Positions 34,691 to 42,407 of a stretch of 43,643 nt of DNA are shown piece after piece (position 1 is the stretch's first letter; the number at the start of each line of letters is the position of its first letter). Below the pieces are notes generated by a model that was given only the letters and a program-made list of their open reading frames with translations, had not been told where the DNA came from and made no database searches. A program made the position numbers and the translations under genes. Source of the DNA: Candidatus Aphodousia faecipullorum (lineage in GTDB: Bacteria > Pseudomonadota > Gammaproteobacteria > Burkholderiales > Burkholderiaceae_F); contig DVNR01000083.1 of the NCBI GenBank assembly GCA_018714205.1, positions 1-43,643 of the forward strand, written 5' to 3'.

Positions 34691-34985
34691 GATGTTTAAT
34701 TATTGAAAATAATCCAATATTGTTTATCATGATAAACAAAGATAAATACAAATCAAGTTTAGATAAATATGATTTAGTTTTGATAGGTTTGAAAATATAA
34801 GTTCCTTTTTTACTTTTTAGTGATATTTTTTATATCAGTATTCAGTTTAATTTTTCGAATTTATGTAAATAAAAGGAATTGCCAAATCTGACGAGCCGAC
34901 AGGGGAATTTTCTTTTGTCGGCGGTCATTTATTGGGATTCCTGTTGAATCGGTTTGAGTGAGCAAACTAAAGTTAGAGTATGCAT
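34691..34985. other. AT-rich spacer upstream of the DUF4143 gene
   Basis: 295 bases. Holds the 18-bp palindrome at 34721-34738, repeats of GATAAA (34731, 34741, 34762) and a weak 7-bp hairpin GCCGACA (34895-34901) / TGTCGGC (34916-34922) that could end the operon of the DUF4400 gene. No ORF seen. Confidence 0.55.
34721..34738. promoter_or_regulatory. 18-bp perfect palindrome, candidate operator
   Basis: TGTTTATCATGATAAACA is its own reverse complement. It lies 31-48 nt upstream of the DUF4143-family start, where an operator or promoter would be expected, and two further GATAAA half-sites follow. Confidence 0.6.
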
Positions 34986-35597
34986 TCAGTCAAAATAATG
35001 AATAATCAAGCAGTGGGTAATGTAGGCTAACGCCAAAAAGGACAGGGGAATAACCATGGGTGGAATCCAAAGAGGTATCAGGCTGATCAAAAAGAGTCCT
35101 TCTAAAGCGATCATTAGCGCCACACCTGATACTCGGAAATAGTACGGGTTGGGAAATTTCATATGAATATGTCGAATTTTGCGTTCAACTAGCCCGTCAA
35201 TCATGACCGCTAAGAAAAATGGCAATAAAAGCATCAGCAACAAACCGGTCACAATCAATCGTCCGAGACTTAAAACCAGCAACGAGAATAAGGCCTGAAA
35301 ATAAGGCTTGCTTGAAACTCGATGTGTCGCTAAAAGAAAGTCCTCTTCGCCCAGGCTTTGGGTGTAAGGAATATTGGATGAGTCGTTTCTTAGAAACGTT
35401 GTACTCATGGCCTGATGTTGGATCGTTTTTAATTGGTTGTCCACGATTTCAACGAGATCAACCCCGAGGTGATCTCTCTGCCAGAGGCGTTCTTCTTGAA
35501 TCAATCGTTGAATGGTTTCCTCGTTTTTGGCCCCCGGCCACCAGATCAGCGAGGCTGACAGTCCGAAGAGAAAGATAATCCAAAGCGTTTTCGTCAT
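34986..35597 (-). CDS. DUF4400-like membrane protein of the transfer operon
   Basis: 203-residue inner-membrane protein with hydrophobic segments at about 4-20, 100-135 and 155-195. Position right after traD, 4-nt overlap with its stop (ATGA), and the layout (short periplasmic domain with RLIQEERLWQRDHLGVD, then GRLIVTGLLLMLLLPFFLAVMIDGLVER-like helices) match the DUF4400/TraJ-type proteins that follow traD in SXT/R391 and IncC. Role in transfer is not known. In those elements traL-E-K-B follow directly; here the cargo region intervenes. Confidence 0.75.
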   Translation of the reverse strand: MTKTLWIIFLFGLSASLIWWPGAKNEETIQRLIQEERLWQRDHLGVDLVEIVDNQLKTIQHQAMSTTFLRNDSSNIPYTQSLGEEDFLLATHRVSSKPYFQALFSLLVLSLGRLIVTGLLLMLLLPFFLAVMIDGLVERKIRHIHMKFPNPYYFRVSGVALMIALEGLFLISLIPLWIPPMVIPLSFLALAYITHCLIIHYFD

Positions 35598-37489
35598 GAA
35601 GGAATCCTTTTAACCAGAATCGGGCAGCGAGTCTTGTAGATGTAGCCCGCGGAGACTTGAACAATGGCTTCACAGTTAGGCAATTTCCCCAAAAAAGCCG
35701 GAGGGAAAACAGGCTCCAGCGAGGAATCCACTTGATGCGAGAAACTTGAAGAAAAATTAGGATTGAGAGAATCGGGTGATCGTGATGAAAAGGTTGTTGC
35801 TTGGTTGCAGATATACGTGTTGCCCAAAGTTTCCACCACGAAATTTTGTGTCATTTGATCCTTGGTTCGAAGCGCGATGAGATTATTGAGATTAGCAAGC
35901 ACGACGTGGGCAGCCTCAAGGCTACCCATTCGATGAGCGAGGTCGGCGATGGTTTGCATGGCGCACGTTGTTTGAATGCCGGATTCCGCTCCCTTGTTAA
36001 GGATTTCAATCAGCGGGACATTGATCACGTTGGAGACTTCGTCGACAAATAAGCTGATGCGAGGTGCTTTACCGCCGGACAACCCTAGGTTGTATCGCCG
36101 TCCGGCGATATTGGCGAGATCGGCAAGCCAAATACCGGCAAGTGTCGAAGCCACGGTGGGATTGGGCATGGCATCCAAGCCGATATAAAGCACGTGACCG
36201 CCGTTGATGATTTTTTCTAAATTCATCACGGGCCGCGTGTCGTGAATGTCCGTGACGGTGGGCGAGAGGCTATCGGCGAGTTTGCCAGTTGTTAGCATCG
36301 AAAGAATCGGCAGGAGCGACGCGGTGATTTTCGAGTAGTGTTCTCGGTTATGTCGAAACACTTCGATTAATCCGTCAATCGCCGGTTCTTTTTCACTTTG
36401 TGTGAGCTCGGTTTCATACCAAGCGACAAGCGCCATCAGGCGTTCCGACAAGGTCGGCAAGGGCGGTCGTCCGGCCATTTTCGCTAATTCCGGGATGCGT
36501 TTTTCCCAATGGGGTTCCGCATGATGAAGGGCATGGTGTTCTAAAAGAGACTCCAAAAGATCATAGATGCCCAATCGAACGTAGCGGGCAATCAGCGGCA
36601 AGGTTGGACGGATATTAAGGGCAATGAGACCTTGAGCGATGGCGTTGACCGCCATCCAGGCGAAATTGGCGAAGCTTTCATCCATGTTGGGTGGAAAGGC
36701 TTGGCGAATCCGGGAGGCAATTTCCGTCGCGTTGGTGAAGCTATGCATGGGATCAAGCCGAATGCCGGTGTCGGGGAAAGCCGGGTGAAATGTGAGCGGC
36801 TCATCACGATCAGCGGCAAGGCAAGCGTGATAGATCGTGTCCTTGAGTCGCGAGGAGTGCTTGGGATCAATGACAATGACGACATCACCCCGAGCGATGG
36901 CTTGAGAAACCAAGTGGCTTAGATAAACCCCTTTGCCGGCCTGGGTGGTGCCGCATAGGCACAATCCGCCTTCAAAATTTTTGATTGGGCGGAAAATGGG
37001 TTCATCAGTATCGGAAACGCCGTGAATGATGGGAAGACCCGCCGCTTCTTCAGGCAACGCAGGATGAGTGAGAAAGAGTCGGGTGAGGCTTGCGGGCAGT
37101 TGCAATCGGCTCCAATCCCATTTTGTGAGCTCATAAAGTTTTTGTGAGTGCTCCGGCCACCAGCGAAAACCGATTCCAAGCCAAAGATCCTTGTCGTGCC
37201 CTTTCATGAGGGAGGCGAGATCATCAAAAGTGATGAAGGTTTGTTTGCAGCCGGAAAGCACGGCTCTCGCGGCTAACACATCAATGAACGATCGGATCCG
37301 CGTCAGCAACATAAAACCGATGACGGTCCAGAGGAGACTGCACCAGAAAAGCGGTAATTTCCCTGAGAAGAAAAGGTGAAGCGTCCAAAATAAAGTGATG
37401 CTCCAGGAGGCAATGGCAAATCCTTCATAGGCCGGTCGCCAGGCGCTAACCCGATGAAAAGATTCATTGGAATCAGGTTGATTCGTCAT
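35594..37489 (-). CDS. traD: TraD-like coupling protein (T4CP), SXT/TOL type
   Basis: 631-residue coupling ATPase that would bring the relaxosome to the channel. Two N-terminal membrane helices (about 26-65), a basic linker, then the ATPase domain. The P-loop reads CGTTQAGKGVYL (about 178-190): the Ser/Thr that normally follows Lys is Gly. Next come RGDVVIVIDPKHSSRL and Walker B SLFVDEVSNVIN, and late AMQTIADLAHRMG, all in T4CP order. Overlaps both neighbours by 4 nt. The changed P-loop may weaken ATP use, or may be tolerated in this subfamily. Confidence 0.88.
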   Translation of the reverse strand: MTNQPDSNESFHRVSAWRPAYEGFAIASWSITLFWTLHLFFSGKLPLFWCSLLWTVIGFMLLTRIRSFIDVLAARAVLSGCKQTFITFDDLASLMKGHDKDLWLGIGFRWWPEHSQKLYELTKWDWSRLQLPASLTRLFLTHPALPEEAAGLPIIHGVSDTDEPIFRPIKNFEGGLCLCGTTQAGKGVYLSHLVSQAIARGDVVIVIDPKHSSRLKDTIYHACLAADRDEPLTFHPAFPDTGIRLDPMHSFTNATEIASRIRQAFPPNMDESFANFAWMAVNAIAQGLIALNIRPTLPLIARYVRLGIYDLLESLLEHHALHHAEPHWEKRIPELAKMAGRPPLPTLSERLMALVAWYETELTQSEKEPAIDGLIEVFRHNREHYSKITASLLPILSMLTTGKLADSLSPTVTDIHDTRPVMNLEKIINGGHVLYIGLDAMPNPTVASTLAGIWLADLANIAGRRYNLGLSGGKAPRISLFVDEVSNVINVPLIEILNKGAESGIQTTCAMQTIADLAHRMGSLEAAHVVLANLNNLIALRTKDQMTQNFVVETLGNTYICNQATTFSSRSPDSLNPNFSSSFSHQVDSSLEPVFPPAFLGKLPNCEAIVQVSAGYIYKTRCPILVKRIPS

Positions 37490-39285
37490 GGGTTGTTTTC
37501 CAAATTCAAAGACAATTGAGGATCTTCCAAAGACGTTTCGTACGCGAATGGCATTGGGTTGGGCGCACGATGGAAAATCGCCTTGAATGTTTCGTGAAAG
37601 TTGAGGTTGAGTTTTTCAGATCCATTTAAATGAACTGAGGCGATGTGCCTTGACTTCAAGATGACTCCACGGAGTGTTGAGCCATCGGCCGGGTGATGTT
37701 CAACAAAAAAGGGTTCGCCTTTTGGGGTGCTTTCAATGATTCCCGAGGTGTGCAGTTGCATGATGAGTAGGTTGGATGAGAGGTCACTTAGCCCCGTCAA
37801 AAGCTGTTCTGTCAGCAAGAGCCCCTCGTCAATCAGGTGATTTTTGAGAAGATTCGGATTGACAGTCAGGTGTTCAAAAAGTGTGGTGAGCGCTTTTTGT
37901 GTTTCTGGCGGCAGCGTCTTTTCGCAGACGAAGTGATATATCCGTTTCGGAGTCGGGGACAAGTCTTTGGGCGCGTCTATCCGGAAAGCGTCATCCAAAC
38001 TTTCCAGCATTTCCCGATTGAGTTCCGACAAGGCGGTTTCCTGCGCAAATGACAGGTGGGTGACCTCAAAGGGTCGTTTGGGGATTTTGCAAGAAAGAAT
38101 CTTTTCGTGAGTGGCAAATAGCTTGCTATTGAGTTTAATCGCTTGACGGGGCTTGGCATTTGGCGTCACGGCGATTAGAAGTACCGGTTTGTTTCGGTGT
38201 GAGGGCTCGGAGATCCCTTCTTTTAGAAAAAGTCCCGCCCAAAGATCCGGGTCATTGGGCAGTTCCGTCAAACCCCGTTGGCAAAGATCATTAATGAGGA
38301 CGGGGCAAGCATCCGGCCAAAACAAAAAGAGTCCGTCCGAACCTAATCGCAAAGGGCTGTCTTTGGCATTGACCTCCCAATCGTAAACGATATGGGCGCG
38401 CAAAAGTCGGATAAGCGTTTCTTCCCAGCCCAAAGGCGCTAATGTTTGACCCAGTTGAACGCCTAGTTTTTCCCGTTCTAGTTGAGAGGCTCGATAAATG
38501 CCGAGCTCTTTGGCTCGTAATAGACTGGATTCATTTCTGTCATCATGGTTTTGAGTTAGAGATTTCATCAGTTCCATTAGAGGGAAAAGACCGGCCTGAC
38601 CAAGCCAAACGAGCATGTCGCTTGTAAGAATCAAACGAGCTAAAAATAAATTGAGCGCGCATTGGCTTTTTGAGCGATCAACGGATGGCGCCCAGATTAA
38701 TTGCGGGGGCTCCGGTTGAGTGTCGGATGTTGAGAGAAGACGCTGATGAGTCCACTGATAGTAGGTGCTTGCCAGTGGATTAAAAGGGGCGTGTTTTACG
38801 TAATTCGTCTCGTCAATTTCGAAAAAGGGACGGTAATCAGAACCCTGAGGCTGGATGGTCATTCGGTTGACGAGCGCATGCAAGAAACCTAAAAGGGCCG
38901 CGCAGGCGGCGGCTCCTTTAAGTCGTGATTGAAGCAGAGCCTGACTCATGATGTTGCGCTCCAAATGAACGCTTTCTTCCATGATGTCGACCGCGAAAGA
39001 CGCCGCCTGGATTCCTGCTAAAAACAAGCCGTCGGTTTGACTGAAAATGCCTTGGGCCTGGTATGGGAGACGTTGTGTCACATAGGCATATTGTTTAATG
39101 ACCGGTAACATCAGTTGATGCCATGTTGAGGCGTCAGACCAAGCGAGTTTGAATCGATGAACCGAGTCTTGATGAATCGTCAAAAGTGCCTCAGGTTCAA
39201 TCGGTTGAAGTTTTTCGGGCCAATGATCAAATTGAGAGGACTCTTTGATGATCGGCTTTTTCTTAAAGAATGGGAAGACCTTCAT
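37486..39285 (-). CDS. TraI_2 (MOBH relaxase)-family protein lacking catalytic residues
   Basis: 599 residues in the position of traI. The N-terminal domain keeps the TraI_2 framework: YVTQRLPYQAQG (about 68-79; family pattern LPAS-HHH), TDGLFLAGIQAASFAVDIME (84-103; pattern GGL--HT-EVA), GAAACAALLGFLHALVNRM (124-142; pattern AALLHD-GK) and then a YRPFFEI segment. The His triplet, the His after GGL and the HD pair (133-134 are Gly-Phe) are all replaced. The C-terminal TraI_2_C-like part is visible near 325-350 (LFLWPDACPVLINDLCQRG). Coupled by 4-nt overlaps to the genes on both sides. A non-catalytic role is inferred. Confidence 0.68.
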   Translation of the reverse strand: MKVFPFFKKKPIIKESSQFDHWPEKLQPIEPEALLTIHQDSVHRFKLAWSDASTWHQLMLPVIKQYAYVTQRLPYQAQGIFSQTDGLFLAGIQAASFAVDIMEESVHLERNIMSQALLQSRLKGAAACAALLGFLHALVNRMTIQPQGSDYRPFFEIDETNYVKHAPFNPLASTYYQWTHQRLLSTSDTQPEPPQLIWAPSVDRSKSQCALNLFLARLILTSDMLVWLGQAGLFPLMELMKSLTQNHDDRNESSLLRAKELGIYRASQLEREKLGVQLGQTLAPLGWEETLIRLLRAHIVYDWEVNAKDSPLRLGSDGLFLFWPDACPVLINDLCQRGLTELPNDPDLWAGLFLKEGISEPSHRNKPVLLIAVTPNAKPRQAIKLNSKLFATHEKILSCKIPKRPFEVTHLSFAQETALSELNREMLESLDDAFRIDAPKDLSPTPKRIYHFVCEKTLPPETQKALTTLFEHLTVNPNLLKNHLIDEGLLLTEQLLTGLSDLSSNLLIMQLHTSGIIESTPKGEPFFVEHHPADGSTLRGVILKSRHIASVHLNGSEKLNLNFHETFKAIFHRAPNPMPFAYETSLEDPQLSLNLENNP

Positions 39286-40379
39286 TTGTACGCATCCTCG
39301 CAGTAAGCAATGAGGATGGGGCGAAGGGGTGCATCATTGATTAGCGCGATGTTGACGGCATTTAGAAGCTTCTTGTCTTCCGGAGCAGCCCATTGGGGAA
39401 TAGCAAATTGAGCACATTTTTTCGGGCTGGGTAGGGTGGATTTCGCATCCAGATGAAAAAGCGCCAGCAATTTGCTCGGATAGGATAATGGCTCGTCTTG
39501 AATGGAGCGACAGGGGGAATTTTCAAAAAGTCCTTCTTGATAGAGCCAATAAAATAAATTGGTGCTTAAATGAAACTCCTCGCTGAGATGAGCCTTTAGC
39601 GTTGGCATCGCATGAATCATTTTGTTGGCTTGTACAAACGCCTGAATCGCTGAAAGCCCGAAGTGACGAAAGTGTTTAAAGAGGTGAACCGCCAAAAAGA
39701 GCATGAATCGATACATGGTGTTTCGTTCCATTGCTCGAATTTGAGATCCGTCATGGCGTCTGACTTTGACAGAATGATTGATTTGCGCGCGCAACTGCCG
39801 AACGCGGGTACGGGTCAACTGTAGGATGGACGCCACAATGGCGTGAGGAAGGTCGGAATGCAAAAGTTGGTAGTAAGGTTCATCAAAACTGCCCGCTGAC
39901 TTGGTAAGCGGCGTTTGTTCCGGTCGACCAATGTGAGTGAGTGTCGCAGCCAGTGTCAAAACCGACGGTTTATGCTCGAGTAAAAGCGTTTGATTGATTG
40001 GCTCCAAACGGAAGAGTTGTCTCATGAAGTCTTGAGCATGGTTTTGCAAAAATGCGTGACTGTCACAAAAAAGACCTTGAGCGTGAGGGTAGATATGACT
40101 GGCTTCAAGGAAAAAGTGCGTCCAATTGCTTTTCACAGGACAATGGTGTTCGGCCATGTAGTAGCGTAACTCAGGTGTCAGCTTGTAAAAGAGAATAGGG
40201 TACATGCCGATGGCGCGAACGATACCATCAATTTTTGATTCAATTTGATTGTAATTAATTGAATTTTCAAATAAATACCCCCCCCCCCAGGTTGGGTAAT
40301 GAGAATCAAGATTATTTAGACGATAGGCGTGCTTAGCCATCGCAAAGGTGGTCAAGAGGTTAAGAGACGAGATGCTCAT
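39282..40379 (-). CDS. FlhC-like regulator candidate heading the traI-traD operon
   Basis: 365-residue soluble protein without signal peptide. The C-terminal half resembles FlhC, the flagellar activator subunit: HTH-like LQLTRTRVRQLRAQI (FlhC: TQLSRGRLIKLYKEL), then FMLFLAVHLFKHFRHFGLSA with AFVQANKMIHAMP (FlhC: WQFLLKTGL and AYRLYLEQCP), then LSEEFHLSTNLFYWL. The zinc-binding Cys set of FlhC is largely missing. FlhC/FlhD-like proteins (SetCD, AcaCD) activate transfer genes of SXT and IncC, which makes this role attractive. ATG 40379 has AAAGGA 8 nt upstream. Codons 31-34 form a run of eleven G. The stop overlaps the traI-like start by 4 nt. The FlhC link is from eye alignment only. Confidence 0.5.
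   Translation of the reverse strand: MSISSLNLLTTFAMAKHAYRLNNLDSHYPTWGGGYLFENSINYNQIESKIDGIVRAIGMYPILFYKLTPELRYYMAEHHCPVKSNWTHFFLEASHIYPHAQGLFCDSHAFLQNHAQDFMRQLFRLEPINQTLLLEHKPSVLTLAATLTHIGRPEQTPLTKSAGSFDEPYYQLLHSDLPHAIVASILQLTRTRVRQLRAQINHSVKVRRHDGSQIRAMERNTMYRFMLFLAVHLFKHFRHFGLSAIQAFVQANKMIHAMPTLKAHLSEEFHLSTNLFYWLYQEGLFENSPCRSIQDEPLSYPSKLLALFHLDAKSTLPSPKKCAQFAIPQWAAPEDKKLLNAVNIALINDAPLRPILIAYCEDAYK
40278..40288 (-). repeat. G11 homopolymer inside the FlhC-like gene
   Basis: Eleven C on the plus strand, read as TGG GGG GGG GGG (Trp31-Gly34) in the gene. One base more or less shifts the frame near the N-terminus. Confidence 0.9.
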
Positions 40380-40592
40380 GATTGGGTCCTTTCATATTAT
40401 ATGCTGATCCAATAAAGGGCAGTCGTGCCGCATTTGACTGGCTTAGGGAATGCGAGCCAGCGACAAAGGGAGGGGATTGTACTGAAAAGAAGATAACGAT
40501 TTCCACAGAGTTTTCCGTCGAAAGGTCGCCAATTTGCGATCGGTCAAAGGAGATGAAAATTTCGTTTATTAATTGGTGAGTACAAAAGAAAC

Positions 40593-40620
40593 TTGATTTA
40601 TTTTTCGATTGCGTTAATCT
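40593..40620 (+). promoter_or_regulatory. Possible yicC promoter
   Basis: TTGATT (40593-40598), 16 nt, TAATCT (40615-40620). The palindrome TTGATATCAA (40630-40639) lies between it and the start codon. Confidence 0.35.
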
Positions 40621-40650
40621 CTGAGAGTTTTGATATCAAGGAATGGTTTT

Positions 40651-41550
40651 ATGTCGGTTAGCAGCATGACGGGCTTTGCCCATATTCAAAAAGAGACGGT
40701 GTTGGGCGCTATTTCACTGGATTTGAAGTCGGTGAATTCCCGATACCAAGAAGTGGCGATTCGTCTCCCGGAAGAGCTTCGTTTTTTAGAGGGGGACGTT
40801 CGCGCTCGATTGGTTAGAGCTGTCAAACGGGGAAAAATTGAATGTCGCCTGTCTTGGGTGGGGGATTCCGCTCTCGTTGAGCAAAGTTTGGATCAAACCG
40901 CGTTAGCGAATGTTTTAGCGCTGCAAGAATCCGTCTTAAAGGTAAAACCTGATGCTCGTCCGTTGACCGTGTCCAATATTTTGCAGTTTCCCGGTTTATT
41001 AAAGCCTCAAGCCATTGATGAGGATGCCTTAACCAGTCAGGTTATTGAAGCGTTGGATGAAGCAATCGATATTTTTGCTGCCTCTCGCATTCGTGAAGGC
41101 GAAGCCTTGGCTGTTGTGATTAATGGTTATTGCGATCGAATTGTTGAGACGGTTAAAGAGTTGGAACCCAAGCTGCCACTAATTCTTGAAAATCTTCAAA
41201 TTAAATTAGAAGAGCGCTTGAAAGAGGCTTTAACCAAGACTTTGACTGAACACGCAACACTAACGACAGAAGAAATCAATGATCGGATTCGTCAGGAAGT
41301 AATTCTTTATGCCATCAAGATGGATGTTGACGAAGAAATGAATCGTCTATTAACGCACGTGAAAGAAATTCGTCGATTGTTGTCTGTCGGTGGTGAAGTG
41401 GGCAAAAAGCTTGATTTTATGATGCAAGAACTTAATCGCGAAGCCAACACGTTGGGTAGCAAAGCTGCTGCGATTGAAATGACCCAAACCTCCTTGGCAT
41501 TGAAAGTCAATATTGAGAAGATGCGTGAGCAGGTGCAAAACTTGGAGTAA
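40651..41550 (+). CDS. yicC: YicC/YloC-family endoribonuclease
   Basis: 299-residue member of the YicC family; E. coli YicC is an endoribonuclease that acts on small RNAs. The start SSMTGFAH, the box SVNSRYQEVAIRLPEELRF and the C-terminal DUF1732 signature KLDFMMQELNREANTLGSKA are diagnostic. ATG 40651 is chosen over ATG 40630 because AAGGA lies 8 nt upstream and it gives the usual N-terminus. It marks the resumption of chromosomal housekeeping genes right of the transfer island. Usually next to gmk, which is not the case here. Confidence 0.95.
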   Translation: MSVSSMTGFAHIQKETVLGAISLDLKSVNSRYQEVAIRLPEELRFLEGDVRARLVRAVKRGKIECRLSWVGDSALVEQSLDQTALANVLALQESVLKVKPDARPLTVSNILQFPGLLKPQAIDEDALTSQVIEALDEAIDIFAASRIREGEALAVVINGYCDRIVETVKELEPKLPLILENLQIKLEERLKEALTKTLTEHATLTTEEINDRIRQEVILYAIKMDVDEEMNRLLTHVKEIRRLLSVGGEVGKKLDFMMQELNREANTLGSKAAAIEMTQTSLALKVNIEKMREQVQNLE

Positions 41551-41568
41551 CTGTTTAATCGCTATAAT
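41542..41568 (+). promoter_or_regulatory. Possible promoter of the wzm-wzt unit
   Basis: Perfect -10 TATAAT (41563-41568) with a weak TTGGAG 15 nt upstream overlapping the yicC end. Start would be about 20 nt before the ABC permease ATG. Confidence 0.4.
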
Positions 41569-41597
41569 GGCATTTTCAAGTCTTGGAATTTCATTAA

Positions 41598-42395
41598 ATG
41601 GTGAATGAAGTCAGTGTTGCCGTCAAAGATTTGATGCGCAGTCGTGAAAAGCTTTACCTTGCCTTGATGCTCGGCTGGCAAGATATCCGTCAGCGGTATC
41701 GCCGCTCAAAATTGGGACCTTTTTGGCTCACGATCAGCATGGGTGTGATGATTGCGATGATCGGCATTGTGTTTGGCCAAGTGTTGAACACTCCTATGGA
41801 AGAATATCTTCCTTTTCTAGCGACGGGTATCATTCTCTGGACATGTTTTTCGACGTCAGTAATGGAGGGGAGTTCAGCATTTATTGATGCGCAAGGAATG
41901 ATTCGGCAGCTGAACTTGCCTTTATCCTTATATTCCATCCGAGTCCTTTGGCGAAATATAGTCATTTGTGGTCATAACATTATTATTTTGCCTTTGGTTT
42001 TTCTGGTTGTCGGTCGTGGAATTACTTGGGATATCCTTTGGTTAATTCCGGGTTTTATTGTTTTTTGCTGGAATATGCTGTGGGTGTCAATATTTCTGGG
42101 AACATTTTGTACACGTTTTCGAGACATGCCCCAGATAGTGAATAGCTTATTGCAAGTTTTCTTTTATGTGACCCCGATTATCTGGATGCCAAACACTTTA
42201 AATCCACGTTCCGCGAATTTATTAGTTGATCCAAATCCGGTGTATCACTTGGTCCAACTGGTTAGAGCCCCGATTTTAGGAAGTAGTCCGACGTTAATGA
42301 ATTGGTCTGTGGCAGTTGTAATGGCAATAGTTGGTTCTATGGTTGCTTTATGGTTTTTTGGTAAATATAAAAAACGCATTGCTTATTGGTTGTAA
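41598..42395 (+). CDS. wzm: Polysaccharide ABC exporter, permease (Wzm-like)
   Basis: 265-residue ABC-2-type permease with six hydrophobic helices. The cytoplasmic start LMLGWQDIRQRYRRSKLGPF is the signature of O-antigen, capsule and teichoic-acid exporters (Wzm/KpsM/TagG), and FYVTPIIWMP near 190-200 is likewise typical. It moves an undecaprenyl-linked or lipid-linked glycan across the inner membrane with the ATPase encoded 12 nt downstream. The base composition is more AT-rich than the flanking genes, as usual for surface-glycan loci. Confidence 0.93.
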   Translation: MVNEVSVAVKDLMRSREKLYLALMLGWQDIRQRYRRSKLGPFWLTISMGVMIAMIGIVFGQVLNTPMEEYLPFLATGIILWTCFSTSVMEGSSAFIDAQGMIRQLNLPLSLYSIRVLWRNIVICGHNIIILPLVFLVVGRGITWDILWLIPGFIVFCWNMLWVSIFLGTFCTRFRDMPQIVNSLLQVFFYVTPIIWMPNTLNPRSANLLVDPNPVYHLVQLVRAPILGSSPTLMNWSVAVVMAIVGSMVALWFFGKYKKRIAYWL

Positions 42396-42407
42396 AAAGG
42401 TTGAAAA

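Larger units (their letters stand above)
7526..40379. mobile_element. F-type/MOBH-like conjugative transfer island (extent approximate)
   Basis: The complete set of F-type mating-pair genes plus traI- and traD-like genes in SXT/R391/IncC-like order, interrupted by autotransporter and ATPase cargo, lies between chromosomal genes. The ends are placed at the outermost genes that look like part of the block (GIY-YIG gene on the left, FlhC-like gene on the right). No integrase, excisionase, replication, partition or entry-exclusion gene was found inside, and no flanking direct repeat was identified, so mobility is unproven. Confidence 0.65.

Noticed and set aside
40249-40262. FNR-like TTGATTGTAATTAA
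   Set aside because: One mismatch, lies inside the coding part of the FlhC-like gene, with no promoter spacing; likely chance in AT-rich sequence.
40396-40401. TATAAT on the minus strand before the FlhC-like gene
   Set aside because: Would start transcription inside or next to the ribosome site, and no -35 is seen at the right distance.
40438-40460. Short inverted repeat CTGGCT/AGCCAG between the FlhC-like gene and yicC
   Set aside because: Only 6 bp, no T-run, not positioned as an operator for either gene; could not be supported as an island end.
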